A DNA stretch of 64,000 nt from Dromiciops gliroides. Lineage: Eukaryota > Chordata > Mammalia > Microbiotheria > Microbiotheriidae. This document shows positions 1 to 10,962 of this stretch, in pieces (position 1 is the first letter of the stretch; every line of letters begins with the position of its first letter). A program made the position numbers and the translations under genes. Where the stretch lies: the NCBI RefSeq assembly GCF_019393635.1, contig NC_057861.1, positions 168,246,303 to 168,310,302 of the forward strand, in the 5' to 3' direction. The notes under the pieces are model-generated. The model did not search any database and was not told the origin of the DNA. It worked only from the letters and a program-made list of their open reading frames with translations.

Positions 1-1083
1 TATGTTAATTGTCAGGCCAAAATTAGCACTGGTGGTAAAAAAATTGATCCATACACTGTTGTATCTCAGTCTCAGAGGCTACATTTGGTGCATAATCATC
101 TGCAAACAAAAAGTTGTGTAACGATCCTCCCTTCACTTTAGTTCTGGCTTGTAGCCTTTTCAAGTTAAATAATTTACTGTCAGTGCAGTGGTTGACCTTG
201 AAGCCATTTTTATCCTCGTTGAATGAGTCTGAAAATATTACAGAAGACATTATGTTAAAAAAACAAACATGGAAGCAAGCACACAGCCCTCCTTCACTCC
301 ATTGGTGACTGGGAAAGTGAGAGTATTACCCATCATCCAGAACCTGTGTAAGCATGTTGTCATGAAACTGATGTACAATACTGATGAAGTTCTCCAGGAA
401 ACCAAAATTCATCATGATCTTTTGTAGGCCCTCATGATTGACAATATCAAAGGCCTTGATTAAACTGATGAACATTGTGTTTAGACCTCTTTTCTGCTTC
501 TGGCATTTTTCCTGGAGTTGTTGGGTACCAAAAACCATATTGACCATTCCTTGTCCCTTTCTGAAGCCACACTGGCTCTCAGGTAAATGAATAACTTCCA
601 GGTGAAAGATAAGCAGTTTTAAGGAAGACTTTGGCAAGAATCTTGCTGGCAATAACTAAGAGAGAGAACCTCCCTATGACTGTCACAGGACAACATATTT
701 CCTTTATAGAGATGAACAATGGAAGCATCCTTGATATACTGGGATAACCTCCTCTTTTCATATAACCTGGAAGATATCTGTCAGCTTTTGTATGAGCGGT
801 GGATCACCTGCCTTGTAGGTCTCTGATGGAATGGAATCAGCACCAGGCACTTTGTCTCATGAGAGGAGTCTAATGGCATTCAAAATTAGTTAAGTTAAAG
901 AGAGATTGATTTCAATCTAGTCAGGTATATAGTCAATGTCTTCAGCATTGGTTGATGATGATCTGTTTAGAACACAATGGAAGTGTTAAAGTCATCTCTC
1001 CAACATCATGTTCTTATAACTGCTCAGTGTGGCTCCATCAGAACCGAGTAGTTGAGATGCACCAAAGTCCTCTGGATTGCTAC
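1..1083 (-). mobile_element. APE-type LINE, reverse transcriptase part (degenerate)
   Basis: Minus-strand translation, across frameshifts and stops, gives VPGADSIPSETYKAG, PESQCGFRKGQG, a LIKAFDIVNHEGL block and, at 95-106, the catalytic-loop FADD box. These are reverse transcriptase blocks of a non-LTR retrotransposon of the RTE-like/RTE-X type; the clade is uncertain. Many stops show it is dead. It continues past the left edge and is joined, across an ERV insertion, to the endonuclease half at 1930-3535. Confidence 0.85.
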
Positions 1084-1546
1084 TGTGAGATTAAAATTGG
1101 ATATTAGATCATAAATCTACCCTACTTAACCTTTCCCTTAATTTATCTCCCAGACTAGTAAATGGAAGAAGCTTCTGGTTTTCTAGATAGAGCTTTTATT
1201 GTATGGTAGTCACAAGGTGATGTTGATTAGAAGGATAGGAAAGTAGAAATACAATACAATCGTCTTAAGTCTAGGCTTAGTCTATATTCTGTATAAAACT
1301 CACCAAGTCAAACTCCAGTCCGCGTCTGTCTGTGCAGCCAGGAGACCAGTGGAGTAGGAAAAAGGCCCCGCTTCCGTTCTCTCCTTGCCTTTTAAGCTCG
1401 CACCCCGGAAGTCGGGTGCTCAGCAGGCAATCTGGCGTGTGTCGCAGGCGGACTGGTGTGCTGTTGTTCTCTTCCCCAAAAGGGTGGTCCTAAAAAAAAC
1501 TGGCGTCTCTCCATTATCTAACCGACTGTTAAAACTTTTTACCACA
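1084..1546 (-). mobile_element. ERV 3' LTR
   Basis: Bounded by TG...CA on the minus strand (TGTGGTAAAAAG to ATCTCACA), with a polyadenylation signal at 1195-1200 and a TATA-like TTAAAAG near 1390. It matches the inverted LTR at 14150-14643, nearly base for base in the half holding the polyadenylation signal. The polypurine tract next to its 5' end shows it is the 3' LTR of a provirus, not a solo LTR. Confidence 0.85.
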
Positions 1547-1925
1547 TTCCCCCCTTTTGTTCCTCAAGAAACAAAATATTTCCCTGACGGAACAGTAAAA
1601 AGAATATAACTATTGCTAACTAATAATATGTGAACAATATAGAAAAGGAAGAGAGGAAAGTTTTGTCCAGAGGGGTGATTTTTTTGTCCTCATGAACCGA
1701 CGCTTTGACATTAGTCTTGCAAAGGGAGAGCCTCTGCAGAGAGTACATGTTACAGATAGTGTATATTATAACAGAAAGGAGATAGTAAAAACTAACAAAA
1801 CATATAAAGTCTCTGAGTTCTCTTGTCTTCTTGAAGTGGTAAGATGTCATCAGGAGGAAACTGGATTCTGGACTCTGGTCTGGATTCTGGTCTGGAAAAA
1901 CTGGATTCTGGACTAGCTGGATTCT
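1547..1925 (-). mobile_element. ERV internal fragment with polypurine tract
   Basis: Immediately upstream of the LTR on the minus strand is a polypurine tract (AAAAGGGGGGAA, 1547-1558), the plus-strand primer of retroviruses. The remaining sequence up to about 1925 does not continue the LINE and shows no recognisable viral protein. No 5' LTR is present, so the provirus is truncated. The outer edge is approximate. Confidence 0.65.
1861..1924. repeat. Short imperfect CTGGATTCTGG repeats
   Basis: CTGGATTCTGG recurs three times within 64 bases, with partial CTGG units between. It lies at or near the outer edge of the ERV fragment. Confidence 0.6.
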
Positions 1926-2096
1926 CTTCTTTAACTGTTTGAATTGCTGTATTTTTACTAAACCTTAGCATAGCATTGTCAATGATCAAATTAATAAATT
2001 CCATTACACTATTATCAGTGTAAAATGAATCTCATTTGCTTTCTTAATGAACCAAGAATCCTGCTTCTCACTAAACTTTGCTTGCACTTTACTTTT

Positions 2097-2242
2097 TTTT
2101 TTTTTTTTGTGAGGCAATTGGGGTTAAGTGACTTGCCCAGGATCACACAGCTAGTAAGTGTTAAGTGTCTGAGGCCGGATTTGAACTCAGGTCCTCCTGA
2201 CTCTAGGGCCGGTGCTCTATCCACTGTGCCACCTAGCTGCCC
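2097..2242 (-). mobile_element. SINE-A copy
   Basis: Reverse-oriented tRNA-derived SINE with T-run tail, inserted in the LINE. It is flanked by a perfect 14-bp TSD, TGCACTTTACTTTT (2083-2096 and 2243-2256). Confidence 0.93.
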
Positions 2243-3373
2243 TGCACTTTACTTTTGATGGAATCAAACATTGTCTTTTTAGAGACACACAAACTATTAT
2301 GCTGATAAATTCTATAGAATTCCTATTTTTCACTTATTGGCTTCAGAATTTCCCCATCATTTTCATCAAACCAATCCTGAGGTTTGTGATTGTTCTGGCC
2401 CAGAGGAGTAAATGTGGTGCTATACACCAAATCTCTGAAGGCTGCCCATTCCTTTTCTGCTTCATTGTTGGCTCAGCTTTTCCTCCAATTCAGCAACAAA
2501 CTTCACCCATAGAGAAGTGCTTTAATCTTTTGACATTTAAGTCTTCTGGTGGTAGTATTGCTTTGGGGCCATTGCTTTTGTTGAATATGAATGTTTCATT
2601 TGAAGAAAAGTCTAAGATTGTCCAGAACTTTGTGCCACACATTACCTTCATCACTCTCACATCCTATTTGTCTCTTCTCTTTACAGTGACATAGTCTATC
2701 AAATGTAAATGTTTCCTTCGAGGGTGGGGTCATGAAGTTTTGTTGTGTTTAGGTAAAGGCAAGATAGTGTTAATAATGAGGTCACGAGATACACAAGTCT
2801 TCAATAGTAAGTGACCATTGCAGTTGCTGTTTCTGATTTTGTTACTCTTAAGAACTCTCCACTGTGTCTGATAGTCTGTTCCTACTCTGGTGTTAAAGTC
2901 ACCCAGAATTATAAGCCTGTTTTCTTTGGGAACATTGATGAAGAGAGTCTTTAAGTCTTCACAAATTTTTTGTTTGACCTCATCAGGGTTTGTCATGGTG
3001 GGAACACAGGCACTGATGTTGGTGGTGTGGTGTATGCAAGTGGCAATTGAATGATCATGAGTCTGTTATTCACTCTTATTGGGAGGCATACAAGCTTATT
3101 GACTAGATTAGCTTTGATTGCAAAACCTATGCCAGCTATACTGTGCTCCCCATCACTGTGACCACTCCAGAAAAATGTTTCTCTGGCTCCTTCTCAGTAA
3201 GCTGGCCTTCATTTGCCAGCCTTGTTTCACTCAGGACTGCTATTTGGACATGCTATCTACTCAAGTTTTCTTGCAACAAGAGCTGATTGTCTTCCAGGTC
3301 TACTGAATGTCTTATTGTCCATAAGCAAGCATACATACCATGTCTCAATGGTGAGTAGAATCATCTTTTCATA

Positions 3374-3403
3374 AGTTTGTGTGTGTGTGTGTGTGTGTGT
3401 ATG
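3374..3403. repeat. (TG)n microsatellite
   Basis: About 11 uninterrupted TG units near the LINE 5' end. Confidence 0.9.
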
Positions 3404-3536
3404 TGTTTTGACCTCAGGGTGGGATCCTCAATTGCCTTGTAATCAGGCCAGGGTTAGATGAAGCAGACAATTTTTAGGGCACCTTTTCTAGCCCCTTTCT
3501 CAGTCTAGGAGGTGAGCAGTACTATCCTACTGCTCA

Positions 3537-3692
3537 GGGGCAGCTAGGTGGCACAGTGGATAGAGCACTGACCCTGGATTCAGGAGTACCTGAGTTCAAA
3601 TCCAGTCTCAGACACTTGACACTAGCTGTGTGACCCTGGGCAAGTCACTTAACCCCAACTGCCTCACCAAACCAAACCAAACCAAACAAAGA
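3537..3692 (+). mobile_element. SINE-A copy
   Basis: Full head and B-box region, ending in an (AAACC)n-like A-rich tail. An 8-bp TSD CTGCTCAG is visible on both sides. Confidence 0.9.
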
Positions 3693-3699
3693 AGTCTGC

Positions 3700-4150
3700 T
3701 CAGACACCTTGGGGCTGTTGAATCCTACTGCTGATTTAGTCCAGTGACAAGATGACCTATGACCTGGGTTGTCTGTGTACAGAATTGTGACCATAGCTCC
3801 TAGCGTACCCTCACTTGCTGCTTCATCACTAGCCCCTCACCACAGGACTTCATAGTGAAATAATAATAAGATAGTAAAATCGTATGGGTGATGTCTTTTG
3901 ACTTGTGTGTCAAGTTGGATTTAAGTGAGGCAGAATTGCCTGAAGTTGTCAGCCTCACTTTTTCTTCCAGAGTCTTCAAAGTCCAGTGGCAAGACAAAAG
4001 TCAAGATGACTAGCGATGGCTCTCGATACAGTTGATGACTTGATATCATCTATGTCAAACCAGGCTCAAAGTGCTTCACAGAGCCTTCTTCCACTGTCTT
4101 CATGGCCCATTGAAAAAATAATTCTCATCTGCCCATTCCACCAGGGGAAG
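3700..4150 (-). mobile_element. LINE 5' flank or SINE-C-like body
   Basis: On the minus strand it carries CTTGCCACTGGACT, CCTCACTTAAATCCAA and AAGACATCACCC. The same order of motifs occurs in the SINE-C copies at 10661-10962 and 27452-27808 and in the segment at 44166-44432. Whether it is LINE 5' UTR or a separate repeat is unclear. Confidence 0.55.
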
Positions 4151-4344
4151 TCTTCATATGCTTGAGGTAGATAACCCACTAACTCACTTATGGATTTGAG
4201 GTCCTGTCAGTTATCCTCAACCTAGTTTAGCCCATCTGCAGAGATGGTTTCCCTGGCGTGTGGATGCTGCATATCCTACGTCTTGGAGCCACAGGTGAAA
4301 GTTGAATCTTTAGAACATGAAATATTTTAAAGCAATGATATGAG

Positions 4345-4510
4345 TGGAAGCATAGGATAGTGGTGGGAAGGACACTGGCCTGCACAGCATGATACATGGG
4401 TTCTATCATCAACTTTGCCACAATTTAGTGTGTTATCTTTGGTAAGTCCCTTCCCTTCTTGAGGCCTGTTTCCTCATCTCTAGATCTCTGGGGTTCTTTC
4501 CATTTTGTAC
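4345..4510 (+). mobile_element. MIR-like CORE-SINE remnant
   Basis: Head-like GGACACTGGCCTG, GTGTGTTATCTTTGGTAAGT and GGCCTGTTTCCTCATCTCTA match the MIR layout; heavily diverged. Confidence 0.6.
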
Positions 4511-5224
4511 ATTGTACAGTTCTTTGATAATTCATGATTCTGAAGAAATGTACGAATGGGAAGAAAGTCCCTTACCACTGGCGGGAGAAGAATACAGCTA
4601 CCTAGAGATAGAGTGGTGTCAGAACTAGTGGTTGGTGAAATAGAAAGCTTTCCTCATTCTCAATCCTGTGGTCTGTCCACCAGGTAATGCCGTAAGTTGG
4701 GGAATCCTTTAATACTGGGACTCTGCCTCTGTGTGACCCTCAGATTTTTGTTTATGGTGCTTGAGTCACTGCTGTATTCTGTTGTCTAGGCTTGTTATTG
4801 CTGCTGTAGGCAGTGGGTATGAGGTGGCCAGAGGACTGAGCTTCCTCTCCTGGCTGAAATCCATGTTGCCATTTTTGGAGAGTTTGGCAGGCGGTTTGGT
4901 GTGTGTCTGGGTGAAGTGGCTTGGGAGGGCGTGGCTGATTTTCTTCTCCTTAAATTTTCCATTTGACAATACCACATCCTAGGCACTGTTGGAAACTGGA
5001 AAGTGAGGAACCTCTTGGGCTTTAATTGTTTCATTTCCTCATTAGTCTGGATTATGGAGTAAATATATGGAGCGTGATGTTGAAATATTTAAGTGATCAT
5101 TGGCATATGGTCAAGAAGTGTACTTCTGTAACAAGGAGCTGTCTTCTTTCTTGCTTCTGGTAATTTCTAAATCAGTTTCCAGATTACTCCCCAGTTTTGT
5201 AGAGTATTCAGTGCTCATTCTGTG
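4511..5224. other. Single-copy stretch, nothing recognised
   Basis: No repeat family, long ORF or RNA gene was recognised. Short ORFs on both strands over 4766-5034 have no family resemblance. Confidence 0.5.
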
Positions 5225-5435
5225 TTAAAAATCACAGGGTCATACATTTAAAGGTAGGAGAGATATCATCTTTGGCATCATCTAATCTAGCCCTTTCATT
5301 TCATAGGTGAGAAATCTCAGGCCCAGTGAGGTCAAAGGATTTATCCAAGGTCACACATATACTAAGTTCTTGAGCTGGCATTTGAACTCAGGTCCACTGA
5401 CTTCAAATCTGGTTTCCTTGCTCCTGGAAAATTGT
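5225..5435 (-). mobile_element. THER1/MIR3-like CORE-SINE
   Basis: Reads CATCTAATCTAGCCC, GGTGAGAAATCTCAGGCCC, AAGGTCACACATATACTAAG and TTTGAACTCAGGTC in order, the usual reverse layout of this old SINE. Confidence 0.7.
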
Positions 5436-6556
5436 CTTGATTGTCTTATATTTCCCTTTTATATCATCCTTTAGGTTTACTGCATCATCCCTGCTGAAGA
5501 ATATTTTTGTGTTTCCTTATGTTTAATCTGCCCCCCCCCCCACTCCTTATTTAGTTTGGGTAAAGGAGTCTTTGTTTCTTTTCTCATCAGAAGGTTTTCA
5601 TTTTAATCTTTCCTCTTTTAATTTTTTCCTCTTCTCTTTTCATTCATGTCACAGTGCCTTTTGTGGACTGGACAATAGATCATTGATGCCTGAGTTGTAG
5701 TTGATGAGATGTTTTAACCCACATACGAGAGCAGATGTTTTCATGCAAGTATAACTGTCAGAGTTAATCCAGCCATGTTTTCAACCACTATTTTCATGAA
5801 AATTGGATTTTTTCAGGCTCTTGCTTCTTCCCACTTGTGGCATATTGCTTATTTGGAAACATAATATTTGCTAGATGAATAATAGTACATTCTGTAATTG
5901 TGTGTTATCCCCTCGTGGTTGATCTCATTGTCTCTAGAATCTACTTGTTAAGTCTTCCCTGAGCATGTGTCCAATGTCTTGATGGTGGTCAGGAAGATTT
6001 GATATTCTAAACATTCACCACAGAAATCAAATAGCTTTACTATTCATTCAGCTAGATTAGCATACTGCTTAGTCTAGTAGACAACCGAGGAGGAGAAAAT
6101 GCAGACCTTATGCTTAATGAAGAGAGAAAAAAAAGAATAACATGCAACAGGAGGCCAAGTAAACTCTGAAATAAATTTATTTAAATTTGCAACATGAAGT
6201 GTATCTGTTCCTATGGACTAATGTACAAAAGTGACTGTGCAGATAGTTTTCAAAAATCACCAAGAGTCCTAGTGCAGCTGCAGAATATTTATTGACCTCA
6301 CCCACATTTGTTGGCTAATCCCTTCTTTTCAGTCTCTCTACTGCTCCCCATAGCACAAAGCATACAGCCCTCACTCACAGGGCATTAGAGCTAGAAGGGA
6401 TGGTTGAGGTCAGAAAGCCCAGGCTAGAGGAAAGAGGGGAGACCAACAGGTTATAGGGAAGTTATATACAAGTTATACAGAACTAGACTCCGGGTCTTCT
6501 GCCGTCGAATCAAGCATACTTTCTGCCATGCCCTGGCTGCAATACAGATTTGACAT
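5436..6556. other. Single-copy stretch with a C-run
   Basis: Includes a C homopolymer near 5531-5541 and AT-rich single-copy DNA. No gene or mobile element was recognised. Confidence 0.5.
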
Positions 6557-6990
6557 CCAACATAAATAGGGAATTACTACAAATATGTATAAATAAGAGC
6601 CATTCTCTAAAAGTTAGATGATCAGAGGACATGAACATGTAGTTCTCAAAAGAAGAAAGACACACTATGAAATGTAAAAAAATACTCGGAGTCACTACTC
6701 ATAAGTGAAATGAAAATCAAAACAATTCTGAAGTCCCATCTTGTAGCCATGATATTGACAAAGATGAAAAAATAAAAAAGAAAGCAACAATGGTTGGAAC
6801 AGTACTCCAATGCCCTACTGGTAGGCTGTGGTTCGACCGTTCTAGAAAGCAAATTATATATACCCTTTGACCCAACAAGACCCCAAAGAGATCAGAGACA
6901 AAGGGAAAAGACCCATATGTGCGAAAATCTTTATAGCTGCTCTTGTATTACAGCAAAGGACTGGAAACAAGCTGAGCATCCACCAACTAG
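6557..6990 (+). mobile_element. L1 ORF2 fragment
   Basis: Degenerate copy of the L1 ORF2 C-terminal region: GGACATGAACATGTAGTTCTC, then ATACCCTTTGACCCAACAAG and the reading MCENLYSCSCITAKDWKQ. It aligns by eye with the L1 pieces at 13 kb and 53.5 kb. Confidence 0.75.
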
Positions 6991-7004
6991 ACAGTGAGAT
7001 ACTC

Positions 7005-7122
7005 TGTTAGATAGTGAGCTCCTTGAGGGAAGAAACTCTCTTTTGCTTCTTTTTGCATCACCAGTGCTTAGTCTGGGACCTGGAACAAAATAGGAGCTTA
7101 ATAAATATGTATTGGTTATTGA
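7005..7122 (+). mobile_element. L2 3' end
   Basis: GTGAGCTCCTTGAGGG...CACCAGTGCTTAG...GGAGCTTAATAAATA is the typical L2 3' terminus. Confidence 0.75.
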
Positions 7123-7125
7123 TTC

Positions 7126-7269
7126 TTTTTTTTTAAGTGAGGCAATTGGGGTTAAGTGACTTGCCCAGGGTCACACAGCTAGTGTGTCAAGGATCTGAGG
7201 CTGGATTTGAACTCAGGTCCTCCTGAATCCAGGGCCAGTGCTCTATCCACTGTGCCACCTAGCTTCCCC
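7126..7269 (-). mobile_element. SINE-A copy
   Basis: T-run tail, then the reverse SINE body through CCACCTAGCTTCCCC; a small deletion after CAGCTAGTGTG. Confidence 0.92.
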
Positions 7270-7309
7270 ATAGCTCTATTTTTTAAAATGATGAAATGAT
7301 TCAGATAAT

Positions 7310-7402
7310 CATGAGACCCCTCATATGAACTTATGCAAAGGAAAAATGAGTAGAATTAGAACAACTTATACAATGACTATAAAATTGTAAAGGTTAATAG
7401 CT
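7310..7402 (+). mobile_element. L1 ORF2/3' fragment
   Basis: ATGAACTTATGCAAAGG and ATGAGTAGAATTAGAACAAC match the L1 stretch just downstream of the segment seen at 53.8 kb, so this is probably the continuation of the L1 at 6557-6990. Confidence 0.6.
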
Positions 7403-7774
7403 ATGTAATAGGAAGCAGAGGTATTCACAAGTGGAATAGGCTGTTTTTGGAGGTGGTGAGGTTCCTCTTTTTTCCTGTGGATTATTTTTCTTTTATTTAA
7501 CCAAAAAGAATCATGGATTGTCTTTATCTTGGCTCCCTGACCACGTTGTGAACTCGTTCCACAGTGAATTTAATGGTAGGAGATAAACATGAATCACAAA
7601 GGGATATAATAGGTTGTGATGTGCATTATTGAAAGAAATATCCACAATGATAAAGTCTTAGATCCATTGGACTATTGACATTGGACTCAGTGATATTCTC
7701 TATGGTCCTTTCTTGCTCTAAATACATGAATCTATCATCCCTGATGATTTTCCATTCCTCAATCACTATCAGAG
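7403..7774. other. Single-copy stretch
   Basis: No gene or repeat recognised between the L1 fragment and the next SINE. Confidence 0.5.
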
Positions 7775-8029
7775 ACAGGTAGGTAGTACAGTGGATAGTG
7801 TTGGGTCTAGAGTCAGGAACACTCACTGTCCTGACTTCAAATCTGGCCTCAGACACTTACACAAGCTGTGTGACCCTGGGCACATTACTCAATCCTGTTT
7901 TCCTCAGTTTCCTCATCTGTAAAATGAGCCAAAGAAGGAAATGGTAAACCACTCCAGTATTTTTGCCAAGAAAACCTTGAATGGGGTCTTGAAGAGTCAG
8001 ACACTACTGAAATGACTGAATAACAACAG
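7775..8029 (+). mobile_element. SINE-B copy
   Basis: tRNA-like head followed by TTTCCTCATCTGTAAAATGA, CACTCCAGTATTTTTGCC and the RTE-like end GAAGAGTCAGACACTACTGA...AACAACA. Confidence 0.9.
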
Positions 8030-9244
8030 TCACTTTCCATATTCTTGGCTCTGCTAGGGTTCCTAGCAAAGACTAGATGACTATATCTTAGGTAACTTGT
8101 AGAGGATATTTTTTTTGTTCAGGTATAGGGTAGACCAGTTGGCTTCTGAGGTGCCTTTGCAGTCTCAGATTTCTGTGATTATTTGTAAACTCCTCAAAAA
8201 GAAACAACCAACCAAACAAAGTCAGGTAGTTATAAAAAAAATGAAGGATATCCAATACCACTATTGAGTTAGATAAGCTACTCTGATTTTTGAACCTTTA
8301 CCCAATCTTGTTTATAAAATATATTCTTTGATGATGTAATAATGATGCAATAGGGTTTTCTCTTCCAGAACAATGTGTCCAGTATGAACAACTACCAGTT
8401 CCAGTGAAATATGAGTTTTCCTTTTTATACATTTCCTTCAATAACTTCTCTGAGGCCAGAGTTGAAGGTTGTTATTCTCAAAGTGCTGGACTTGTAAAAT
8501 TGTTTCTTCATACTTTTCAGAACCTAGGCTATCTACCTCATTGGATTATTGTGAGGAAAATGCTTTAGAAACCATAAAGCTTAGAGATTATGCATATTTA
8601 CTATGGCAACATCTATTAAAAGCATTGTTCTTATATCAGAATTATGTCTATGATAATGGTGTGGTTCCAACACAGTTGATTTGCTAAATACTTAAGGATA
8701 TTTTAAAGTCTGTACTTGTACTGTGAGGATTTGTCTTTGGTTCATTTGTGTAAGATAGTAAACTCCTGATGTATATGGTCACCAGGTCATGTCTTTTTAG
8801 ATATTCAGTTGGTGCCAAGTTTTTGCATCCTGTAATGATGTACAGTTTCTACCATATCCTTACATAATCTCCATTGATCAGTAAGTCTATTTCTTTAGGA
8901 TAATTGTATAATGATATCACGTGTGTGCATAAAGTGATTAATAAAATTTTTTGGTACATCTCCATTTTTAACTTGAATCTATATTCAGTTCTAATCGGGA
9001 AAAATGATAATGTGTTTAAAATTAGACACAACAGAAGGGTCTTAAATTGTCTCCATGAAAGGGGCCCCATTTTATATTAACTGTACTTGACATTATTGTT
9101 ATTGGCATGCTTTACATAGAAAACAGATTCCTATGTGGACATCAATTATTCTAACATTCTCCCTATACTTGGGTATATTTTTTATATTTTCACACGTGTG
9201 AATAAACTATGAGTATGGCATTGTATCAAAGGCTTTTCCAGTAT
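8030..9244. other. Single-copy stretch
   Basis: AT-rich, no gene recognised. The ORFs at 8469-8687 and 8849-9070 have no family resemblance. Confidence 0.5.
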
Positions 9245-9545
9245 CAATAAACTCATTCAGGCTAAGCAACAGGGGTACAAAGAAAGGCAAAAACACGATT
9301 CCTGCCCTCATGGAGCTCACATTCTTTTTTTTTTTTTTAAAGAGGGCAGTGAGGGTTAAGTGACTTGCCCAGGGTCACACAGCTAGTAAGTGTCTAGTGT
9401 CTGAGGCTGGATTTGAACTCAGGTCCTTTAGAATCCAGGGTCAGTGTTTTATCCACTGCGCCACCTAGTTGCCCCTAGGAGCTCACATTCTATCAGAGGA
9501 GGCAACATGCCAATAGTAACTATGTACATATAAGATGCATATAGT
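9245..9545 (-). mobile_element. Old LINE (L2-like), antisense
   Basis: AACAGGGGTACAAAG...CCTGCCCTCATGGAGCTCACATTCT...GGAGGCAACAT is the antisense L2 3' UTR pattern. It is split by a SINE-A. Confidence 0.6.
9326..9477 (-). mobile_element. SINE-A copy
   Basis: Reverse SINE with T-run tail, inserted in the L2-like element. Perfect 14-bp TSD GGAGCTCACATTCT (9312-9325 and 9478-9491). Confidence 0.95.
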
Positions 9546-9694
9546 ATAAATGAAAGTATTCTTAGAGGGAAATACAAATGTTCTAGTGCTTTGGGACAGC
9601 TTGTTCAGTAATTACCAAATAAGCAATAAATTGCCTTTTTCACCCCTGGGACTTTTTGGTACACTTTTTTGCTGTCTATTCAATATACTTCTTG

Positions 9695-9905
9695 TAGTTC
9701 AGTTGTTTCAGTTGTGTCCAACTCTTTGTGACCTCATTTGTGGTTTTCTTGGGAGAAATACTGGAGTAGTTTGCCATTTCCTTCTTCAGCCCTTTTTATA
9801 GATGAGGAAACTGAGACAGTGTTAAGTGACTTGCCCAGGGTCACACAACTAGGAAGTATTTGAGGCTGGATTTGAACTCAGGTCTTTCTGACACCAGACC
9901 TGGTG
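9695..9905 (-). mobile_element. SINE-B copy, head truncated
   Basis: Reverse RTE-like end TTGTGTCCAACTCTTTGTGACC, then CTGGAGTAGTTTGCCATTTCC and the B-box region; the 5' head is missing. Confidence 0.88.
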
Positions 9906-10355
9906 GGTTTTTTTGTTTGTTTTTTGTAATGTAAGTTGTGAATGATTTGTATAAAGTAAATAAGCACTTATTTTGCCTATGTTTGGAAGGGTCACTGATG
10001 TTCTCATCCTTTGTTTTTAGATGTATAATACCTTTGGTTAAGAAAGTAGAATTAGGATTTCACTTTAGGTGAAGTGCTTTGTTAGTAATTCATGTATCAC
10101 TTTGAAGCATTTGAGCCAAGAATTATGACACTTCTCCCATATGGCTATTTTCCAGTTTTACAGAGGAGAGGTCTCCCTTGACACAATTCAAATTTCTTCT
10201 ATTAAGTGTATGCAAGCTTTCTATTTTGTGTTTGCTCTAATGTATACTTTAGTTTTGTCTAACTCCTTGGGACAATATAGATGACCAGTAATTTTTTATA
10301 TCCTTGTTCTTTGGACATTCTCTCTCATCTGATTTCCTTCACTCTTAAGTCTCTG

Positions 10356-10609
10356 TCAGTGGCTAGGTGGTGTAGTGGATAGAGTGCCAGTGCTGGAGTC
10401 AGGAAGACTCATCTTTGTGAGTTCAAATTTGCCCTTAGACACTTAACAGCTGTGTGACCCTTGGCAATTCACTTAATCCTGTTTGTTTCAGTTTTCACAT
10501 TTGTAAAATGAGCTGGAGAAGGAGAAGGAAAAAGGCAAACCACTCCAGTGTCTTTGACCAAGAAGACTCCATGAAAAATTAGACACAACTAAAATGGCTG
10601 AACAACAAA
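10356..10609 (+). mobile_element. SINE-B copy
   Basis: Head GGCTAGGTGGTGTAGTGG through ATTAGACACAACTAAAATGG and AACAACAAAA tail. Confidence 0.9.
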
Positions 10610-10660
10610 ATAATTCTCTGTAGTAAAATTTTTAATTGATGAATTGTTTCTTTCTTTGAT

Positions 10661-10962
10661 AGGGGGCACAGTGGATAAAGCCCTGGCCCATAAATCAGGA
10701 GGATCTGAGTTAAAATCTTAACTCAGACACAAGCTGTGTGATTCTGGGCAAGTCACTTAACCCCAATAGCCTTAAACATCTGAGGGCATCTCTGGTTGTC
10801 CTGATGTATATCTTGCCACTGGACTCAGATGGCTTTGGAGGAGAGAGTAAGGTTGGTGACCTTGCATAGCCCTCCCTCACTTAAATACAATTCAGTGCAA
10901 GTTATGACATCACCTTGCTGTCACGATCCTCATGGAGAACCAAGGACAAACAACAACAACAA
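10661..10962 (+). mobile_element. SINE-C copy, head truncated
   Basis: Shortened tRNA-like head, then the second body type (CATCTCTGGTTGTCCTGATG, CTTGCCACTGGACTCAGATG, CCTCCCTCACTTAAATACAA) and the terminal GGACAAACAACAACAACAAT. Confidence 0.82.

Larger units (their letters stand above)
1930..3535 (-). mobile_element. APE-type LINE, endonuclease part (degenerate)
   Basis: The minus strand encodes remnants of an APE endonuclease: SETRLANEGQL near the 5' side, then MTNPDEVKQKI and LGDFNTRVGTD, where GDFN is the conserved endonuclease box (2730-2996). The linker QDSWFIKKANEI follows near 2020-2070. This is the N-terminal half of the LINE whose reverse transcriptase lies at 1-1083. A SINE-A (2097-2242) is inserted in it. 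Confidence 0.85.

Noticed and set aside
326..652. 108-residue ORF resembling a protein-coding gene
   Set aside because: It is a fragment of LINE reverse transcriptase with stops and frameshifts around it.
3541..3610. tRNA-like A and B boxes in SINE heads
   Set aside because: The heads are tRNA-derived SINE promoters; no foldable tRNA gene with intact acceptor stem was seen in any copy.
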